Made by a program: the position numbers and the translations under genes | Source of the DNA: an uncultured Alloprevotella sp. | Lineage (GTDB): Bacteria; Bacteroidota; Bacteroidia; Bacteroidales; Bacteroidaceae | Length of the DNA: 64,000 bases | Assembly: GCA_944320745.1 (NCBI GenBank) | Contig: CALUIN010000003.1 | Location: 44,318-108,317, forward strand | Direction of reading: 5' to 3' | The notes under the pieces: model-generated | Databases searched by the model: none | What the model was told of the DNA's origin: nothing | Seen by the model: the letters and a program-made list of their open reading frames with translations, nothing else | Shown: positions 43,836-54,513 of the stretch, piece by piece | How positions within the stretch are numbered: the first letter of the stretch is position 1 | Layout: each line of letters begins with the position of its first letter

Positions 43836-44225
43836 TTATACTCTTCTTCTCTTCGGAGGACGGCAGCCGTTGTGGGGAAGCGGCGTAACGTCGACAATCT
43901 CTGTCACTTCGATGCCGGCACCGTGTACGGCACGGATGGCGGATTCACGACCGTTACCGGGACCCTTGACATAGGCTTTCACCTTGCGGAGACCCAGGTC
44001 GTAAGCTACTTTGGCACAGTCCTGAGCTGCCATCTGCGCAGCGTAAGGCGTGTTCTTCTTAGATCCTCTGAAGCCCATCTTACCGGCTGAAGACCAAGAG
44101 ATAATCTGTCCCTCGCTATTGGCTAAAGATACAATTATATTATTGAACGAACTGTGAACGTGCAACTGCCCCATTGCATCGACCTTCACGTTCCTTTTCT
44201 TTGCTGCGGCTGTTTTCTTTGCCAT
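43836..44225 (-). CDS. rpsK: 30S ribosomal protein S11
   Basis: This 129-residue protein carries the S11 marks [41 protein letters not shown] and the [13 protein letters not shown] end. It sits on the 30S platform. It is 10 bases after rpsM. Confidence 0.96.
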   Translation of the reverse strand: MAKKTAAAKKRNVKVDAMGQLHVHSSFNNIIVSLANSEGQIISWSSAGKMGFRGSKKNTPYAAQMAAQDCAKVAYDLGLRKVKAYVKGPGNGRESAIRAVHGAGIEVTEIVDVTPLPHNGCRPPKRRRV

Positions 44226-44235
44226 ATCCTATTTA

Positions 44236-44616
44236 TTATTTAGTAGCTTTTTTCTTGTTTGCAACAGTCTTCTTACGCCCCTTTCGGGTACGGGCATTGT
44301 TCTTGGTGCTCTGGCCACGCACGGGCAGTCCCAGACGGTGACGAATACCACGGTAGCAACCGATGTCCATCAGGCGCTTGATATTCATCTGGATCTCGGA
44401 GCGGAGGTCACCCTCCACTTTGTATTCGGCGGCAATGATTTCACGAATCTTCGCAGCCTGGTCGTCGGTCCAATCCTTTACCTTGATACCTCTGTCAATG
44501 CCGGCCTTGTCCAAGATTCTCGTTGCACTACTGCGACCTATTCCGTAAATATAGGTCAATGCAATTTCGCCTCGTTTGTTCTGAGGGAGGTCGACGCCTA
44601 CAATTCTTATTGCCAT
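44236..44616 (-). CDS. rpsM: 30S ribosomal protein S13
   Basis: This 126-residue protein shows [30 protein letters not shown] at the N-terminus and the basic tail [20 protein letters not shown] that enters the decoding area. It follows rpmJ by 28 bases. Confidence 0.96.
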   Translation of the reverse strand: MAIRIVGVDLPQNKRGEIALTYIYGIGRSSATRILDKAGIDRGIKVKDWTDDQAAKIREIIAAEYKVEGDLRSEIQMNIKRLMDIGCYRGIRHRLGLPVRGQSTKNNARTRKGRKKTVANKKKATK

Positions 44617-44644
44617 ATACTATTTTCTTTTTTTGCTGATTGGA

Positions 44645-44761
44645 TTAACCTTGACGCATTTTTAACTTCGGGTTCTTCTTGTTGATGACGTACAACCGGC
44701 CCTTCCGACGAACAATTTTGCAGTCTGCCGACCGCTTCTTCAAAGATGCTCTTGTTTTCAT
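44645..44761 (-). CDS. rpmJ: 50S ribosomal protein L36, zinc-free form
   Basis: This 38-residue gene is often missed because of its size. The protein begins [20 protein letters not shown] and ends KLKMRQG. Only Cys14 of the four classical zinc ligands (C11, C14, C27, H32) is present, so it is the C- form. It lies between infA and rpsM. Confidence 0.93.
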   Translation of the reverse strand: MKTRASLKKRSADCKIVRRKGRLYVINKKNPKLKMRQG

Positions 44762-44771
44762 ATGGTATGCT

Positions 44772-44990
44772 TTATTTGTATCTAAACACGATGCGCCCTT
44801 TGCTCAAATCGTAAGGGCTCATTTCCACTTTCACTCTATCTCCCGGAAGTATCTTGATGTAGTGCATCCGCATTTTCCCGGAAATATGAGCGGTAATCTC
44901 GTGCCCGTTGACCAGTTCAACACGAAACATCGCGTTGCTGAGGGCCTCGACAATGGTCCCGTCTTGTTCTATCGCTGTCTGCTTCGACAT
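44772..44990 (-). CDS. infA: Translation initiation factor IF-1
   Basis: This 72-residue S1-fold protein binds the ribosomal A site during initiation. [31 protein letters not shown] and the [21 protein letters not shown] end are typical. It starts 2 bases after map. Confidence 0.96.
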   Translation of the reverse strand: MSKQTAIEQDGTIVEALSNAMFRVELVNGHEITAHISGKMRMHYIKILPGDRVKVEMSPYDLSKGRIVFRYK

Positions 44991-44992
44991 AA

Positions 44993-45781
44993 TTACTTAA
45001 TCTCTATTGCTTCGATTTTATCAAAAGACGACAGGATGTCGGCTTTGCCATGATGAATGGCTATGGTGTGCTCGAAATGAGCGGCCGGCTTGCGGTCCTG
45101 CGTAATGACGCTCCAACGATTGTCCAGCAGGGCAACCTGGGGACTTCCGAGCGTGATCATGGGCTCTATGGCTATGCAGAGTCCGTTCTTCAACAGCTTG
45201 CCGGAACCGCGCTTCCCGTAGTTTGGGACTTGCGGATCCTCGTGCATCTCGTGCCCTATCCCATGCCCGACAAATTCACGGACAACGCCATAGCCTTGTG
45301 CCTCGCAGTGGGTCTGGACTGCATAGCCTATATCACCGAGGCGCTTACCGGCAATGGCCTGCTCAATTCCTTTGTATAAGGATTCCTTCGTCACTTGCAG
45401 CAGTGTCCGAACTTCGGCAGAAATCTCGCCTACCGCGAAAGTATAGCAAGAATCTCCGCAAAAGCCTTCCAACTTCACACCACAGTCCACGGATACAATG
45501 TCGCCATCCTTCAACGGAGTGTCGTCGGGTATGCCATGAACCACTACCTCGTTAACCGAGGTGCAGATGGAAGCCGGAAATGCCGGACCGTAAGGATTGG
45601 GGAAACCCTTGAAAGTTGGCTCAGCACCATGATCCCGGATAAACGTCTCTGCGACGGTATCCAACTGCCGGGTGGTAACACCGGGCCGAATCAGTTTAGC
45701 GACCTCGGCCAGCGTGTCGCCTACCAGCAGGTTGGCTCGCCGCAATAGCTCTATTTCATCGTCTGTCTTCAGATAAATCAT
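44993..45781 (-). CDS. map: Methionine aminopeptidase, type I
   Basis: This 262-residue enzyme removes the initiator methionine from new proteins. The metal ligands are seen in [20 protein letters not shown] (two Asp), [12 protein letters not shown] (His), [10 protein letters not shown] (Glu) and [10 protein letters not shown] (Glu). It lies between secY and infA, the usual place in Bacteroidota. Confidence 0.96.
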   Translation of the reverse strand: MIYLKTDDEIELLRRANLLVGDTLAEVAKLIRPGVTTRQLDTVAETFIRDHGAEPTFKGFPNPYGPAFPASICTSVNEVVVHGIPDDTPLKDGDIVSVDCGVKLEGFCGDSCYTFAVGEISAEVRTLLQVTKESLYKGIEQAIAGKRLGDIGYAVQTHCEAQGYGVVREFVGHGIGHEMHEDPQVPNYGKRGSGKLLKNGLCIAIEPMITLGSPQVALLDNRWSVITQDRKPAAHFEHTIAIHHGKADILSSFDKIEAIEIK

Positions 45782-45796
45782 CGACGCGACCTTTCT

Positions 45797-47140
45797 TTAA
45801 TAGGCAGATACTTTTCCGCCATGAGAACGAACATGACCGGAGTTCAGCAATCCATCGTAGCGACGGACTAACAGGTGACTCTCAATCTGCTGCAACGTAT
45901 CCAATACGACGCCTACGAGAATCAGGAGAGAGGTTCCGCCAAAGAACTGTGCAAATCCTTGACTGACACCGAACACGTCAGCAAAAGCTGGCAGGATGGC
46001 AATCACGGAAATGAACAAAGATCCGGGGAACAGAATGCGGGTCATCACCGTATCCAGATAATCGGCTGTACTCTTGCCAGGCTTAATTCCGGGAATGAAA
46101 CCGTTGTTGCGTTTCATATCCTCGGCAATCTGAACCGGGTTGAGCGTAATCGCCGTATAGAAGAACGTGAAGGCTATGATCAGCGCTACCAGCACGATGT
46201 TGTAGGGAACACTGGTGTGGTTACTGAAGTTGGCCCAGAATCCTTCCGCATTACCTGTGGCAGAGGCTATCGTAATAGGAATGAACATGATGGCCTGCGC
46301 AAAGATGATAGGCATCACGTTGGCAGCAAACAATTTGAGGGGGATGTACTGACGTGCACCTCCGAATTGCTTGTTTCCTTCCACTCGCTTGGCATACTGC
46401 ACGGGGATTTTTCTCGTGGCCTTGACCAGCATGATGGCAAGCGCCATGACAAAGAGCAGTGCAATAATCTCAAAGAGGAACTTCACCAGACCGCCACCCT
46501 GGCTGCCGGAAAGGGCATTGACGAACTCCTGCCCGAGAGCCTCCGGCAAACGGGCGATGATACCGATCATAATGATGAGGGATACACCGTTGCCGACGCC
46601 CTTGTCCGTGATGCGCTCACCCAACCAAAGGATGAACATGCTGCCTGCGGCAAGGATGATTGTAGAGGAGGCCATGAACTCGAAATCCATCGCTACACGG
46701 AACGCTCCAGGTATCTGGTTGTGAAGATTAATCAAGTACGCCGGTGCCTGGAAAATCAGGATTGCGATTGTCAGCCAGCGGGTGTACTGATTGATCTTTC
46801 TTCTTCCGCTCTCACCTTCGCGCTGCATCTTCTGGAAATAAGGTACAGCCACGGCCAGCAACTGGATGACAATGGATGCGGAGATGTATGGCATGATTCC
46901 CAATGCAAACACAGAGGCGTTGGAGAAAGCGCCACCGGAGAACATGTTCAACAATGCCATCAGACCTTCTGCGGTCTGATCTCGAAGTCCCTGCAAACCA
47001 GAGGGACCCGGATCTATACCGGGAAGGACAACGAAAGAGCCGAAACGATAAATTGCAACAAAAAGGAGAGTGATGAGGATTCGAACTCTCAAATCCTCAA
47101 TTCTCCAAATGTTCTTTATAGTCTCGATAATTTTTTTCAT
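45797..47140 (-). CDS. secY: Preprotein translocase subunit SecY
   Basis: This 447-residue inner-membrane protein with ten transmembrane segments forms the Sec channel. LFVAIYRFGSFVVLPGIDP is the first segment. The Arg/Lys-rich loop KATRKIPVQYAKRVEGNKQFGG and the later NGFIPGIKPGKSTADYLD are conserved. It follows rplO by 16 bases. Confidence 0.96.
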   Translation of the reverse strand: MKKIIETIKNIWRIEDLRVRILITLLFVAIYRFGSFVVLPGIDPGPSGLQGLRDQTAEGLMALLNMFSGGAFSNASVFALGIMPYISASIVIQLLAVAVPYFQKMQREGESGRRKINQYTRWLTIAILIFQAPAYLINLHNQIPGAFRVAMDFEFMASSTIILAAGSMFILWLGERITDKGVGNGVSLIIMIGIIARLPEALGQEFVNALSGSQGGGLVKFLFEIIALLFVMALAIMLVKATRKIPVQYAKRVEGNKQFGGARQYIPLKLFAANVMPIIFAQAIMFIPITIASATGNAEGFWANFSNHTSVPYNIVLVALIIAFTFFYTAITLNPVQIAEDMKRNNGFIPGIKPGKSTADYLDTVMTRILFPGSLFISVIAILPAFADVFGVSQGFAQFFGGTSLLILVGVVLDTLQQIESHLLVRRYDGLLNSGHVRSHGGKVSAY

Positions 47141-47156
47141 CGATTACAGCTTTGAA

Positions 47157-47603
47157 TTAGATTTTCGTGGCTGTGCCGCCTGCAGCCTGGATTGCTGCCT
47201 CTGCTGATTTCGAGAAAGCATTTGCTTCCACATCAACCTTGGCCGTCAACTGGCCGTTGCCGAGAACCTTCACCAATTCTTTGCCAGAGGTCAGACCAGC
47301 GGCCACGAATTCTGCTAAGCCCACCTTCTGGAGCTCCTTCTTCTCGACCAAAGCCTGAATGTCGGAAAGATTGACAACCTGATACTCTACACGGTTGATA
47401 TTCTTGAAACCAAACTTCGGCAAGCGACGCTGCAAAGGCATCTGCCCGCCCTCAAAGCCTATTTTCTTGCTATAACCGGAACGCTGCTTGGCACCCTTAT
47501 GACCACGCGTAGACGTACCGCCTCGGCCTGAGCCTTGACCACGTCCGATTCTTTTACGCGAATGGGTAGAGCCACACGCTGGAGTTAAGTTATGTAATTT
47601 CAT
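47157..47603 (-). CDS. rplO: 50S ribosomal protein L15
   Basis: This 148-residue protein begins MKLHNLTPACGSTHSRKRIGRGQGSGRGGTS (read in parts: Leu-Thr-Pro start, then the Gly/Arg-rich arm). QRRLPKFGFKN follows. The ATG at 47603 is chosen over an in-frame TTG at 47612 because family members start with Met-Lys/Asn-Leu. It lies between rpmD and secY. Confidence 0.95.
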   Translation of the reverse strand: MKLHNLTPACGSTHSRKRIGRGQGSGRGGTSTRGHKGAKQRSGYSKKIGFEGGQMPLQRRLPKFGFKNINRVEYQVVNLSDIQALVEKKELQKVGLAEFVAAGLTSGKELVKVLGNGQLTAKVDVEANAFSKSAEAAIQAAGGTATKI

Positions 47604-47624
47604 GATTTCCAACTTTTATAGTTA

Positions 47625-47801
47625 TTAATCAACGATAGCCACCAAATGCTGAACCTTTTTGATCATACCGCGCAAGACGGGAGAGTCCTCACGCTCGACC
47701 ACACGGTTCATTTTGGTTAGGCCCAGAGAATCCAATGTGCGCTTCTGATCTATGGGGGCCCCGATGCGGCTCTTTACTTGCTTGATTTTTATTGTTGCCA
47801 T
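47625..47801 (-). CDS. rpmD: 50S ribosomal protein L30
   Basis: This 58-residue protein reads MATIKIKQVKSRIGAP at the start, then QKRTLDSLGLTKMNRVVERED and a VQHLVAIVD end. It is the normal short bacterial L30. It starts 5 bases after rpsE ends. Confidence 0.94.
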   Translation of the reverse strand: MATIKIKQVKSRIGAPIDQKRTLDSLGLTKMNRVVEREDSPVLRGMIKKVQHLVAIVD

Positions 47802-47806
47802 TGCGA

Positions 47807-48313
47807 TTATCCTCTAAATACCTTTTCCAAAGAAATTCCACGCTGCTGGGCTATGGTACGCGCATCGCGCATCTCGCTTAGGGCCAAAATCGTAGCCTTT
47901 ACCAGATTGTGAGGATTGGATGATCCCTGGGACTTAGCCAGGACATCCTTAATACCTACACTCTCCAAGACTGCACGCATGGCGCCTCCGGCAACCACAC
48001 CCGTACCGGCAGAAGCCGGAAGGATGAGAACCTGCGCACCGCCGAACTTGGCCTTCTGACCATGAGGAACGGTGCCCTTAATAACCGGTACACGGACAAG
48101 ATTCTTCTTGGCGGACTCTACACCTTTTGCGATAGCAGCCGTGACTTCGCCGGCCTTACCTAAACCGCAACCAATCACGCCCTTACCATCGCCGACTACG
48201 ACAATGGCAGCGAACGTAAAGGTACGGCCACCCTTCGTCACCTTAACTACGCGATTGATAGCAACGAGTCTATCCTTTAAATCTTCGCTATTTACTATTA
48301 CTCTGTTTGCCAT
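47807..48313 (-). CDS. rpsE: 30S ribosomal protein S5
   Basis: This 168-residue protein shows the S5 double-stranded-RNA-like fold ([23 protein letters not shown]) and the [27 protein letters not shown]-terminal domain. It contributes to decoding fidelity. It follows rplR by 5 bases. Confidence 0.96.
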   Translation of the reverse strand: MANRVIVNSEDLKDRLVAINRVVKVTKGGRTFTFAAIVVVGDGKGVIGCGLGKAGEVTAAIAKGVESAKKNLVRVPVIKGTVPHGQKAKFGGAQVLILPASAGTGVVAGGAMRAVLESVGIKDVLAKSQGSSNPHNLVKATILALSEMRDARTIAQQRGISLEKVFRG

Positions 48314-48318
48314 AATCC

Positions 48319-48663
48319 TTAGAATTTAAGTCCGCCCTTACGAGCACCGTCAGCAACTTCCTTAACGCGGCCATGATAGAGATAGCCGTTACGGTCGAAT
48401 ACGACTTCCGTTATGCCGGCTTCAAGAGCCTTCTTTGCTACAGCCTCACCGACCTTAGCAGCCTGCTCCTTTTTGGGCATCGGCTCCATGCCGAGAGAAG
48501 ATGCAGCTACCAGCGTAGTAGCCGTTTCGTCGTTGATAATCTGTACGTAGATCTGCTTGTTGCTTCTGAACACGCTCATGCGGGGACGAGCAGTCGTTCC
48601 GGATATCTTGTTACGAACCCTATACTTGATTCTGATACGTCTTTGTTGTTTCTTCGTTGTCAT
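48319..48663 (-). CDS. rplR: 50S ribosomal protein L18
   Basis: This 114-residue protein binds 5S r[40 protein letters not shown] and the [24 protein letters not shown] end are typical. It lies between rplF and rpsE. Confidence 0.95.
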   Translation of the reverse strand: MTTKKQQRRIRIKYRVRNKISGTTARPRMSVFRSNKQIYVQIINDETATTLVAASSLGMEPMPKKEQAAKVGEAVAKKALEAGITEVVFDRNGYLYHGRVKEVADGARKGGLKF

Positions 48664-48681
48664 AGTTTCACCAAATTATAA

Positions 48682-49251
48682 TTACTTAGCACCTGCAGAC
48701 TTACCAGACTTTCTGCGAATCTGCTCTCCAACGAACAGGATACCCTTACCCTTGTACGGTTCAGGCTTGCGGAAAGAACGTATCTTGGCACATACTTGAC
48801 CTAACAACTGCTTGTCGCAGGACTCAAGACATATATAGGGATTCTTATTCCTTTCGGATTTGGTTTCTACCTTGATTTCGCCAGGCAACTGGATGAAGAT
48901 ACTATGCGTGTATCCCAGAGAAAACTCTACAAGGTTGCCTTGGTTGGATACGCGGTAACCGACACCGACAAGCTCCATTTCTTTCTTATACCCCTGCGAT
49001 ACGCCTACAACCATGTTGTTGACGAGCGCACGGTACAGACCATGAAATGCTTGCTTCTGTTTGTCAGAAACCTGATCGTTGTTGCTGTCAATAGTGAACA
49101 GAATCTCATTATTGTCTATCGTGACGATAATAGAAGGATCTACCGCCTGACTCAACTCTCCTTTGGGGCCTTTCACATTGACCACATTTCCGTTCAGGGT
49201 AACCGTCACTCCCGCCGGAATCACAATGGGCAATTTACCAATTCTAGACAT
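48682..49251 (-). CDS. rplF: 50S ribosomal protein L6
   Basis: This 189-residue protein has two tandem L6 domains. MSRIGKLPIVIPAGVTV starts it, GPKGELSQAV follows and the C-terminal RSFRKPEPYKGKGILFVGE is conserved. It sits near the factor-binding site of the 50S subunit. Confidence 0.96.
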   Translation of the reverse strand: MSRIGKLPIVIPAGVTVTLNGNVVNVKGPKGELSQAVDPSIIVTIDNNEILFTIDSNNDQVSDKQKQAFHGLYRALVNNMVVGVSQGYKKEMELVGVGYRVSNQGNLVEFSLGYTHSIFIQLPGEIKVETKSERNKNPYICLESCDKQLLGQVCAKIRSFRKPEPYKGKGILFVGEQIRRKSGKSAGAK

Positions 49252-49269
49252 TGTTCTCCTCCTATTTAA

Positions 49270-49665
49270 TTAATAGACATAACATAGAACTTCACCACCG
49301 ACTTTTAACTGGGTGGCCTCCTTATCCGTCATCACACCCTTGGAGGTGGAGACAATTGCGACACCCAAGCCGTTAATCACACGCGGCATATTGCGATAGC
49401 CGACGTACTTACGCATACCCGGGGTGGATACGCGCGTCAGGCTCTTGATAGCGCTGACCTTGGTACGGGGATCATACTTCAAGGCAATCTTGATAGAGCC
49501 TTGGGGACCTTCATCCTCGAACTTATAGTTGAGGATATATCCTTTTTCAAAAAGGATTTTTGTGATGTCCTTTTTCAGATTTGAGGCGGGAACTTCCACC
49601 ACACGGTGATTTGCCATGATGGCATTGCGCAACCGCGTCAAGTAATCTGCTATTGGATCTGTCAT
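49270..49665 (-). CDS. rpsH: 30S ribosomal protein S8
   Basis: This 131-residue protein begins MTDPIADYLTRLRNAIMANH and ends GVMTDKEATQLKVGGEVLCYVY. RVSTPGMRKYVGYRNMPRVINGLG is the rRNA-binding block. It lies between rpsN and rplF. Confidence 0.96.
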   Translation of the reverse strand: MTDPIADYLTRLRNAIMANHRVVEVPASNLKKDITKILFEKGYILNYKFEDEGPQGSIKIALKYDPRTKVSAIKSLTRVSTPGMRKYVGYRNMPRVINGLGVAIVSTSKGVMTDKEATQLKVGGEVLCYVY

Positions 49666-49723
49666 AAATGTAATTGTTTAATTGATCGGGATAGCCCGAC
49701 AATATTAAATAATAAAGGAAATG

Positions 49724-50026
49724 TTACCAACTTGCCTTCTTCACGCCCGGAATAAGTCCCTGCGAAGCCATCTCACGGAACTGGATGCGGGAAAGTCCGA
49801 ACATGCGGATATAGCCACGGGGCCTACCCGTAATTTTGCAACGGTTGTGCAGGCGAATCGGATTTGCGTTGCGAGGGATGGATTGCAACTTGCGTGCAGC
49901 CTCGTAAGCCGCAACAGGATCGTCAGACTTGTTGACGATTTCCTTCAACGCGGCACGTTTTGCGGCGTACTTGGCTACTAACTTGGCCCGCTTTACCTCA
50001 CGGGCTTTCATTGATTCTTTTGCCAT
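49724..50026 (-). CDS. rpsN: 30S ribosomal protein S14, zinc-free form
   Basis: This 100-residue protein is the long S14 form. [20 protein letters not shown] begins it, and [28 protein letters not shown] is the conserved block. The two CxxC zinc pairs of the short form are absent. It follows rplE by 10 bases. Confidence 0.96.
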   Translation of the reverse strand: MAKESMKAREVKRAKLVAKYAAKRAALKEIVNKSDDPVAAYEAARKLQSIPRNANPIRLHNRCKITGRPRGYIRMFGLSRIQFREMASQGLIPGVKKASW

Positions 50027-50036
50027 TGTATCTTAT

Positions 50037-50591
50037 TTATTTCTTTTCGTTCTTGAAGGGCAGACCAAACTCTTTCAACAAGGCATAGCCCTCTTCATCC
50101 GTCTGCGCGGAAGTTACGAACGTGATGTTCATACCCAAGATGCGGTCTATTGTATCGATGTTGATTTCAGGGAAGATAATCTGCTCCTGGATACCCAAGG
50201 AATAATTTCCGTGGCCGTCCAACTTGCTCTCGATACCTTTGAAGTCGCGAATACGGGGCAGGGCCACGCGCACGAGTCTCTCAAGGAACTCATACATTTT
50301 GTCACGACGCAGCGTAACCATAACGCCAATAGGCATTTTCTTACGCAGCTTGAAATTAGCAACATCCTTACGAGACAAAGTGGCTACGGCCTTCTGACCG
50401 GTGATAGCTGAAATCTCGTTGATCGCAACATCAATAATCTTCTTATCCGCAGTAGCAATGCCCAAGCCTTGATTGATCACAATTTTCTTGAGCACCGGAA
50501 TCTGCATAGGGGATGAATAGTTGAACTGCTTCATCAAGGCCGGAGCGATACGCTCGGCGTATTCCTTCTTAAGGCTTGCTGTGTTACTCAT
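50037..50591 (-). CDS. rplE: 50S ribosomal protein L5
   Basis: This 184-residue protein binds 5S rRNA and contacts the P-site t[23 protein letters not shown] and [24 protein letters not shown] are typical. Its first base overlaps the last base of rplX, which suggests coupled translation. Confidence 0.96.
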   Translation of the reverse strand: MSNTASLKKEYAERIAPALMKQFNYSSPMQIPVLKKIVINQGLGIATADKKIIDVAINEISAITGQKAVATLSRKDVANFKLRKKMPIGVMVTLRRDKMYEFLERLVRVALPRIRDFKGIESKLDGHGNYSLGIQEQIIFPEINIDTIDRILGMNITFVTSAQTDEEGYALLKEFGLPFKNEKK

Positions 50592-50911
50592 TACTTAATC
50601 TCCTCTCCTGATTTTTTGGCATAACGGACAGACTTACCAGCTTCGTTCTTGCGTCTGCCAATTCGCGTCGGATTACCCGTCTTCGGGTCCAAGACATTCA
50701 AATTAGAAATATGAATCGGCGCTTCAACCTTGATGATGCCTCCCTGCGGATGCTGAGCATTCGGTTTCTGGCACTTGGAGACCATGTTAAGGCCTTCTAC
50801 GATGGCACGTTGCTTCTCTACGAAAACCTTCAAGACTTTGCCGGTCTTTCCCTTGTTCTCGCCAGAGTTCACGTAAACCGTATCACCTCTTCTGATATGG
50901 AATTTACTCAT
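50591..50911 (-). CDS. rplX: 50S ribosomal protein L24
   Basis: This 106-residue protein has the KOW motif in [44 protein letters not shown] follows. It is an early assembly protein near the exit tunnel. Confidence 0.95.
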   Translation of the reverse strand: MSKFHIRRGDTVYVNSGENKGKTGKVLKVFVEKQRAIVEGLNMVSKCQKPNAQHPQGGIIKVEAPIHISNLNVLDPKTGNPTRIGRRKNEAGKSVRYAKKSGEEIK

Positions 50912-50930
50912 TACTTTTACAATTGATTGA

Positions 50931-51296
50931 TTAAAGTACTTCAGGCGCCAACGACACGACCTTCATGTTAACCGCACGGAGTTCACGGGCTACAGGTCCG
51001 AAAATACGGCTTCCGCGCAATTCACCCGCATTGTTCAGCAATACGCATGCGTTATCATCGAAACGGATATAGGAGCCGTCGGGGCGACGGATCTCCTTCT
51101 TCGTCCGCACGATCAAGGCCTTGGAAACAGCACCTTTCTTAATATCACTCGAAGGAATGACATTCTTGACAGACACAACAATAATGTCGCCTACCGAGGC
51201 GTAGCGACGACGCGTTCCACCTAACACACGGATGCATAAGGCCTCGCGCGCACCGCTGTTGTCTGCTACCGTTAATCTGGATTCTGCCTGTATCAT
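50931..51296 (-). CDS. rplN: 50S ribosomal protein L14
   Basis: This 121-residue protein begins [27 protein letters not shown] and ends with FGPVARELR and the short SLAPEVL tail. It joins the inter-subunit bridge. It is 2 bases after rpsQ. Confidence 0.96.
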   Translation of the reverse strand: MIQAESRLTVADNSGAREALCIRVLGGTRRRYASVGDIIVVSVKNVIPSSDIKKGAVSKALIVRTKKEIRRPDGSYIRFDDNACVLLNNAGELRGSRIFGPVARELRAVNMKVVSLAPEVL

Positions 51297-51298
51297 AA

Positions 51299-51556
51299 TT
51301 ACTTAGCCCTTTCTACAATTTGAGTTACTCTCCAACGTTTAGTTCTGCTCAACGGACGCGTCTCCATAATTTGTACGGTATCGCCAACGTTGCACTCGTT
51401 CTTCTCGTCATGAGCGTGGTACTTCTTCGTCTTGGAAACGAATTTACCATAAATAGGGTGCATCTCCTTGAACTTGGCTGCAACCACTACGGTCTTGTCC
51501 ATCTTATTGCTGATGACTACACCCTGTCGAGTCTTTCTTAATTTTCTAGCTTCCAT
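51299..51556 (-). CDS. rpsQ: 30S ribosomal protein S17
   Basis: This 85-residue OB-fold protein starts [22 protein letters not shown]. The ATG at 51556 is chosen over the in-frame GTG at 51565. [30 protein letters not shown] is the conserved block. It lies between rpmC and rplN. Confidence 0.95.
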   Translation of the reverse strand: MEARKLRKTRQGVVISNKMDKTVVVAAKFKEMHPIYGKFVSKTKKYHAHDEKNECNVGDTVQIMETRPLSRTKRWRVTQIVERAK

Positions 51557-51567
51557 TTGGACCACGA

Positions 51568-51762
51568 TTATTTTTTAAGTTCAAGCTCCCGCTGCACGGT
51601 CTTCATCCGTGCGATAGTACGACGCTGCTCCTTGATTTGTGCAGTGTTCTCCATGGGAGATACACTGTGGTTGAGCATCATTTGCTGATACTTAGCCACC
51701 TCGGCATCGATACGCTCTGCCAATTCGTTAGCGGGGATTTCTCTAATTTCTGCTGTTTTCAT
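51568..51762 (-). CDS. rpmC: 50S ribosomal protein L29
   Basis: This 64-residue helical protein shows [24 protein letters not shown] and ends [19 protein letters not shown], the usual L29 hairpin. It sits near the exit tunnel and the trigger-factor site. Confidence 0.93.
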   Translation of the reverse strand: MKTAEIREIPANELAERIDAEVAKYQQMMLNHSVSPMENTAQIKEQRRTIARMKTVQRELELKK

Positions 51763-51764
51763 AA

Positions 51765-52190
51765 TCAGGCATTTTTATCGTAATCGCGTCGAACAATGAA
51801 TTTGGTGGTCACAGGCAACTTCTGAGCAGCCAGGCGAAGAGCTTCCTTAGCTACTTCGAAGGGAACGCCATCTATTTCGAAAATTATGCGACCTGGCGTA
51901 ATCGGGAATACGTAACCTACAGGGTCACCCTTACCTTTACCCATTCGGACATCGGCAGGTTTCTTCGTAATGGGTTTGTCCGGGAATATGCGAATCCAGC
52001 TCTGTCCCTCACGCTGCATGTAGCGCGTCATAGCGACACGGGCAGCTTCAATCTGACGGCCGGTGAGCCAGTGAGTCTCCAGACTCTTGATGCCGAAGCT
52101 ACCGAAAGCAAGCTGATGGCCACGCTGAGCATTGCCTTTGCAGCGGCCCTTTTGCGGTCTTCTATATTTGGTTCTTTTCGGTTGTAACAT
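51765..52190 (-). CDS. rplP: 50S ribosomal protein L16
   Basis: This 141-residue protein begins [19 protein letters not shown]. It contains [26 protein letters not shown] and [23 protein letters not shown]. It helps position A-site tRNA. It lies between rpsC and rpmC. Confidence 0.96.
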   Translation of the reverse strand: MLQPKRTKYRRPQKGRCKGNAQRGHQLAFGSFGIKSLETHWLTGRQIEAARVAMTRYMQREGQSWIRIFPDKPITKKPADVRMGKGKGDPVGYVFPITPGRIIFEIDGVPFEVAKEALRLAAQKLPVTTKFIVRRDYDKNA

Positions 52191-52209
52191 AATACTTCTT
52201 TCTCAATGA

Positions 52210-52941
52210 TTAACGGTTGTTGTTTCTCTTGCCGCGGAATTTGCGACCGCCGTTGCCGTAGTTGCCGCCGCGTCCCGTTTCCTTTTCAGCGGTAAAGTTA
52301 GGCGCCAGATCACGCTTGCCATAGACCTCACCTCTGCAAATCCAAACCTTAATACCCAGCAGGCCGACTTTCGTCAAAGCCTCGGTCTGACAATAGTCGA
52401 TGTCAGCACGGAACGTATGTAGGGGGGTGCGGCCCTCCTTATACATTTCCTTGCGCGCCATTTCAGCACCGTTCAAACGGCCACAGATCTGAATCTTAAT
52501 GCCTTCAGCGCCAGCATGCATCGTATTGGCAATAGCCATCTTGATGGCGCGGCGATAAGCCATTTTGCCTTCCACTTGGCGTGCAATACTCTTACCTACG
52601 ATGTTGGCATCCAAGTCGGGGCGCTTCACCTCGAAGATGTTAATCTGGACATCCTTGTCCGTAATCTTCTTCAGCTCCTCTTTCAGTTTGTCCACTTCCT
52701 GGCCACCCTTACCAATGATTACGCCCGGACGGGAGGTACAAATGGTGATGGTAATCAGTTTGGGAGTACGCTCAATGACGATACGCGAAACGCTGGCCTT
52801 GGCCAAACGTGCATCAAGATACTTACGAATTTTGCTATCTTCAAGCAGATTATCGCCGAAGTCGGAACCGCCATACCAATTGGAGTCCCAACCACGGATG
52901 ATTCCCAAACGGTTACTGATCGGATTTACTTTTTGTCCCAT
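52210..52941 (-). CDS. rpsC: 30S ribosomal protein S3
   Basis: This 243-residue protein has a KH domain ([21 protein letters not shown]) and the S3 C-terminal domain ([30 protein letters not shown]). The last ~25 residues are a Gly/Arg/Asn-rich tail seen in Bacteroidota. It helps form the mRNA entry channel. Confidence 0.96.
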   Translation of the reverse strand: MGQKVNPISNRLGIIRGWDSNWYGGSDFGDNLLEDSKIRKYLDARLAKASVSRIVIERTPKLITITICTSRPGVIIGKGGQEVDKLKEELKKITDKDVQINIFEVKRPDLDANIVGKSIARQVEGKMAYRRAIKMAIANTMHAGAEGIKIQICGRLNGAEMARKEMYKEGRTPLHTFRADIDYCQTEALTKVGLLGIKVWICRGEVYGKRDLAPNFTAEKETGRGGNYGNGGRKFRGKRNNNR

Positions 52942-52955
52942 ACGTCTTTTCTCAA

Positions 52956-53354
52956 TTAATCATTAGTTTTGGTACCAACAAACAATGTCACGTGGTTTGA
53001 ACGTTTGCGGATTCTGTAACCACGACCTTGAGGGGCGGGACGCATACGCTTCAGCGTCGTGCCTTCGTCTACATAGATTCTCGTAATGAAGAGTTCACCA
53101 TCCTCAGCCTTACGTTCATTCTTCTGCTCCCAATTTGCGATGGCGGAACGCAGCAACTTCTCCACATCCTGCGAAGCGGCTTTCTTCGAGAATCTCAACG
53201 TACCGAGGGCACGGTTCACTTCCATACCGCGTACCATGTCGACTACGTAGCGCATTTTCCGCGGAGAGGAGGGAACATTTCGCAGTTTAGCAAAATACTG
53301 GGTCTTGCGGGCTTCTTTTCTTTGTTCTGCCGCCAATCTTTTTCTTGCTCCCAT
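52956..53354 (-). CDS. rplV: 50S ribosomal protein L22
   Basis: This 132-residue protein shows [30 protein letters not shown] and the tunnel loop around [21 protein letters not shown]. It lies between rpsS and rpsC. Confidence 0.95.
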   Translation of the reverse strand: MGARKRLAAEQRKEARKTQYFAKLRNVPSSPRKMRYVVDMVRGMEVNRALGTLRFSKKAASQDVEKLLRSAIANWEQKNERKAEDGELFITRIYVDEGTTLKRMRPAPQGRGYRIRKRSNHVTLFVGTKTND

Positions 53355-53392
53355 TATTTGATATTATTATTATTTACTGGTTGTAAACCTGC

Positions 53393-53662
53393 TTACTTTT
53401 TCTTATTGCCGGCATGGCCGCCGAAGCGGCGCGTAGGAGCAAACTCGCCGAGCTTGTGTCCTACCATGTTCTCGGTAACGTAAACAGGGATGAATTTATT
53501 TCCGTTGTGCACCGCAATGGTGTGACCCACAAAGTCGGGCGAAATCATTGAGGCACGGGCCCAAGTCTTTACCACGCTTTTCTTGCCGCTTTCGTTCATG
53601 GCAAGTACTTTCTTTTCCAGTGAAACAGCGATATAAGGACCTTTCTTTAATGAACGACTCAT
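53393..53662 (-). CDS. rpsS: 30S ribosomal protein S19
   Basis: This 89-residue protein begins [19 protein letters not shown] and has [45 protein letters not shown]. It contacts S13 in the 30S head. It is 19 bases after rplB. Confidence 0.96.
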   Translation of the reverse strand: MSRSLKKGPYIAVSLEKKVLAMNESGKKSVVKTWARASMISPDFVGHTIAVHNGNKFIPVYVTENMVGHKLGEFAPTRRFGGHAGNKKK

Positions 53663-53681
53663 ATATAAATTCTTTTAATGC

Positions 53682-54506
53682 TTACTTTTTACGCCTCTCA
53701 ATGATATACTTGCTAGACTGTTTCTTCGGGGATCTCGTCTTCAATCCCTTTGCATACAGGCCCTTGCGCGATCTCGGGTGTCCACCGGACTGACGGCCTT
53801 CACCACCACCCATCGGGTGATCTACCGGGTTCATAACGACACCACGGTTGTGCGGGCGGCGGCCAAGCCAACGGGACCGTCCGGCCTTACCGGAGCTCTC
53901 CAGCGCATGATCGGAATTGCCGACACTACCAATCGTGGCACGGCAAGCACTAAGAATCTTACGTGTTTCTCCAGAAGGCAACTTGATTACACAGTAGTCG
54001 CCTTCGCGTGATGTGAGCTGGGCAAAATTTCCAGCAGAACGGACCAGGAGAGCGCCCTGTCCGGGACGCAGCTCAATATTGTGGATCACCGTACCGACAG
54101 GTATGTACTGCAACGGAAGGGTGTTACCCACTTCGGGTGCGGCATCCTTGCCGGACATGAGACGGTCACCCACCTTCAGGCCGTTAGGAGCAATAATGTA
54201 ACGCTTTTCCCCGTCAGCATAAAACAGCAAAGCGATACGGGCCGAACGGTTCGGATCGTATTCAATGGTTTTTACAGTTGCGGGAACACCGTCCTTCTCT
54301 CGCTTAAAGTCTATGATACGGTACTTTCTCTTGTGGCCACCACCAATGTAACGCATGGTCATCTTGCCTACATTGTTGCGACCACCTGTAGCACGCTTCC
54401 CATAAACGAGGGATTTCTCTGGTACGGATGCAGTAATTTCTTCGAACGTACCAATAATCTTGTGTCTCTGCCCCGGTGTCGTGGGCTTAAATTTACGTAC
54501 TGCCAT
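53682..54506 (-). CDS. rplB: 50S ribosomal protein L2
   Basis: This 274-residue protein is near the peptidyl-transferase centre. [44 protein letters not shown] and [22 protein letters not shown] are typical. It lies between rplW and rpsS. Confidence 0.97.
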   Translation of the reverse strand: MAVRKFKPTTPGQRHKIIGTFEEITASVPEKSLVYGKRATGGRNNVGKMTMRYIGGGHKRKYRIIDFKREKDGVPATVKTIEYDPNRSARIALLFYADGEKRYIIAPNGLKVGDRLMSGKDAAPEVGNTLPLQYIPVGTVIHNIELRPGQGALLVRSAGNFAQLTSREGDYCVIKLPSGETRKILSACRATIGSVGNSDHALESSGKAGRSRWLGRRPHNRGVVMNPVDHPMGGGEGRQSGGHPRSRKGLYAKGLKTRSPKKQSSKYIIERRKK

Positions 54507-54513
54507 CTGTTAT

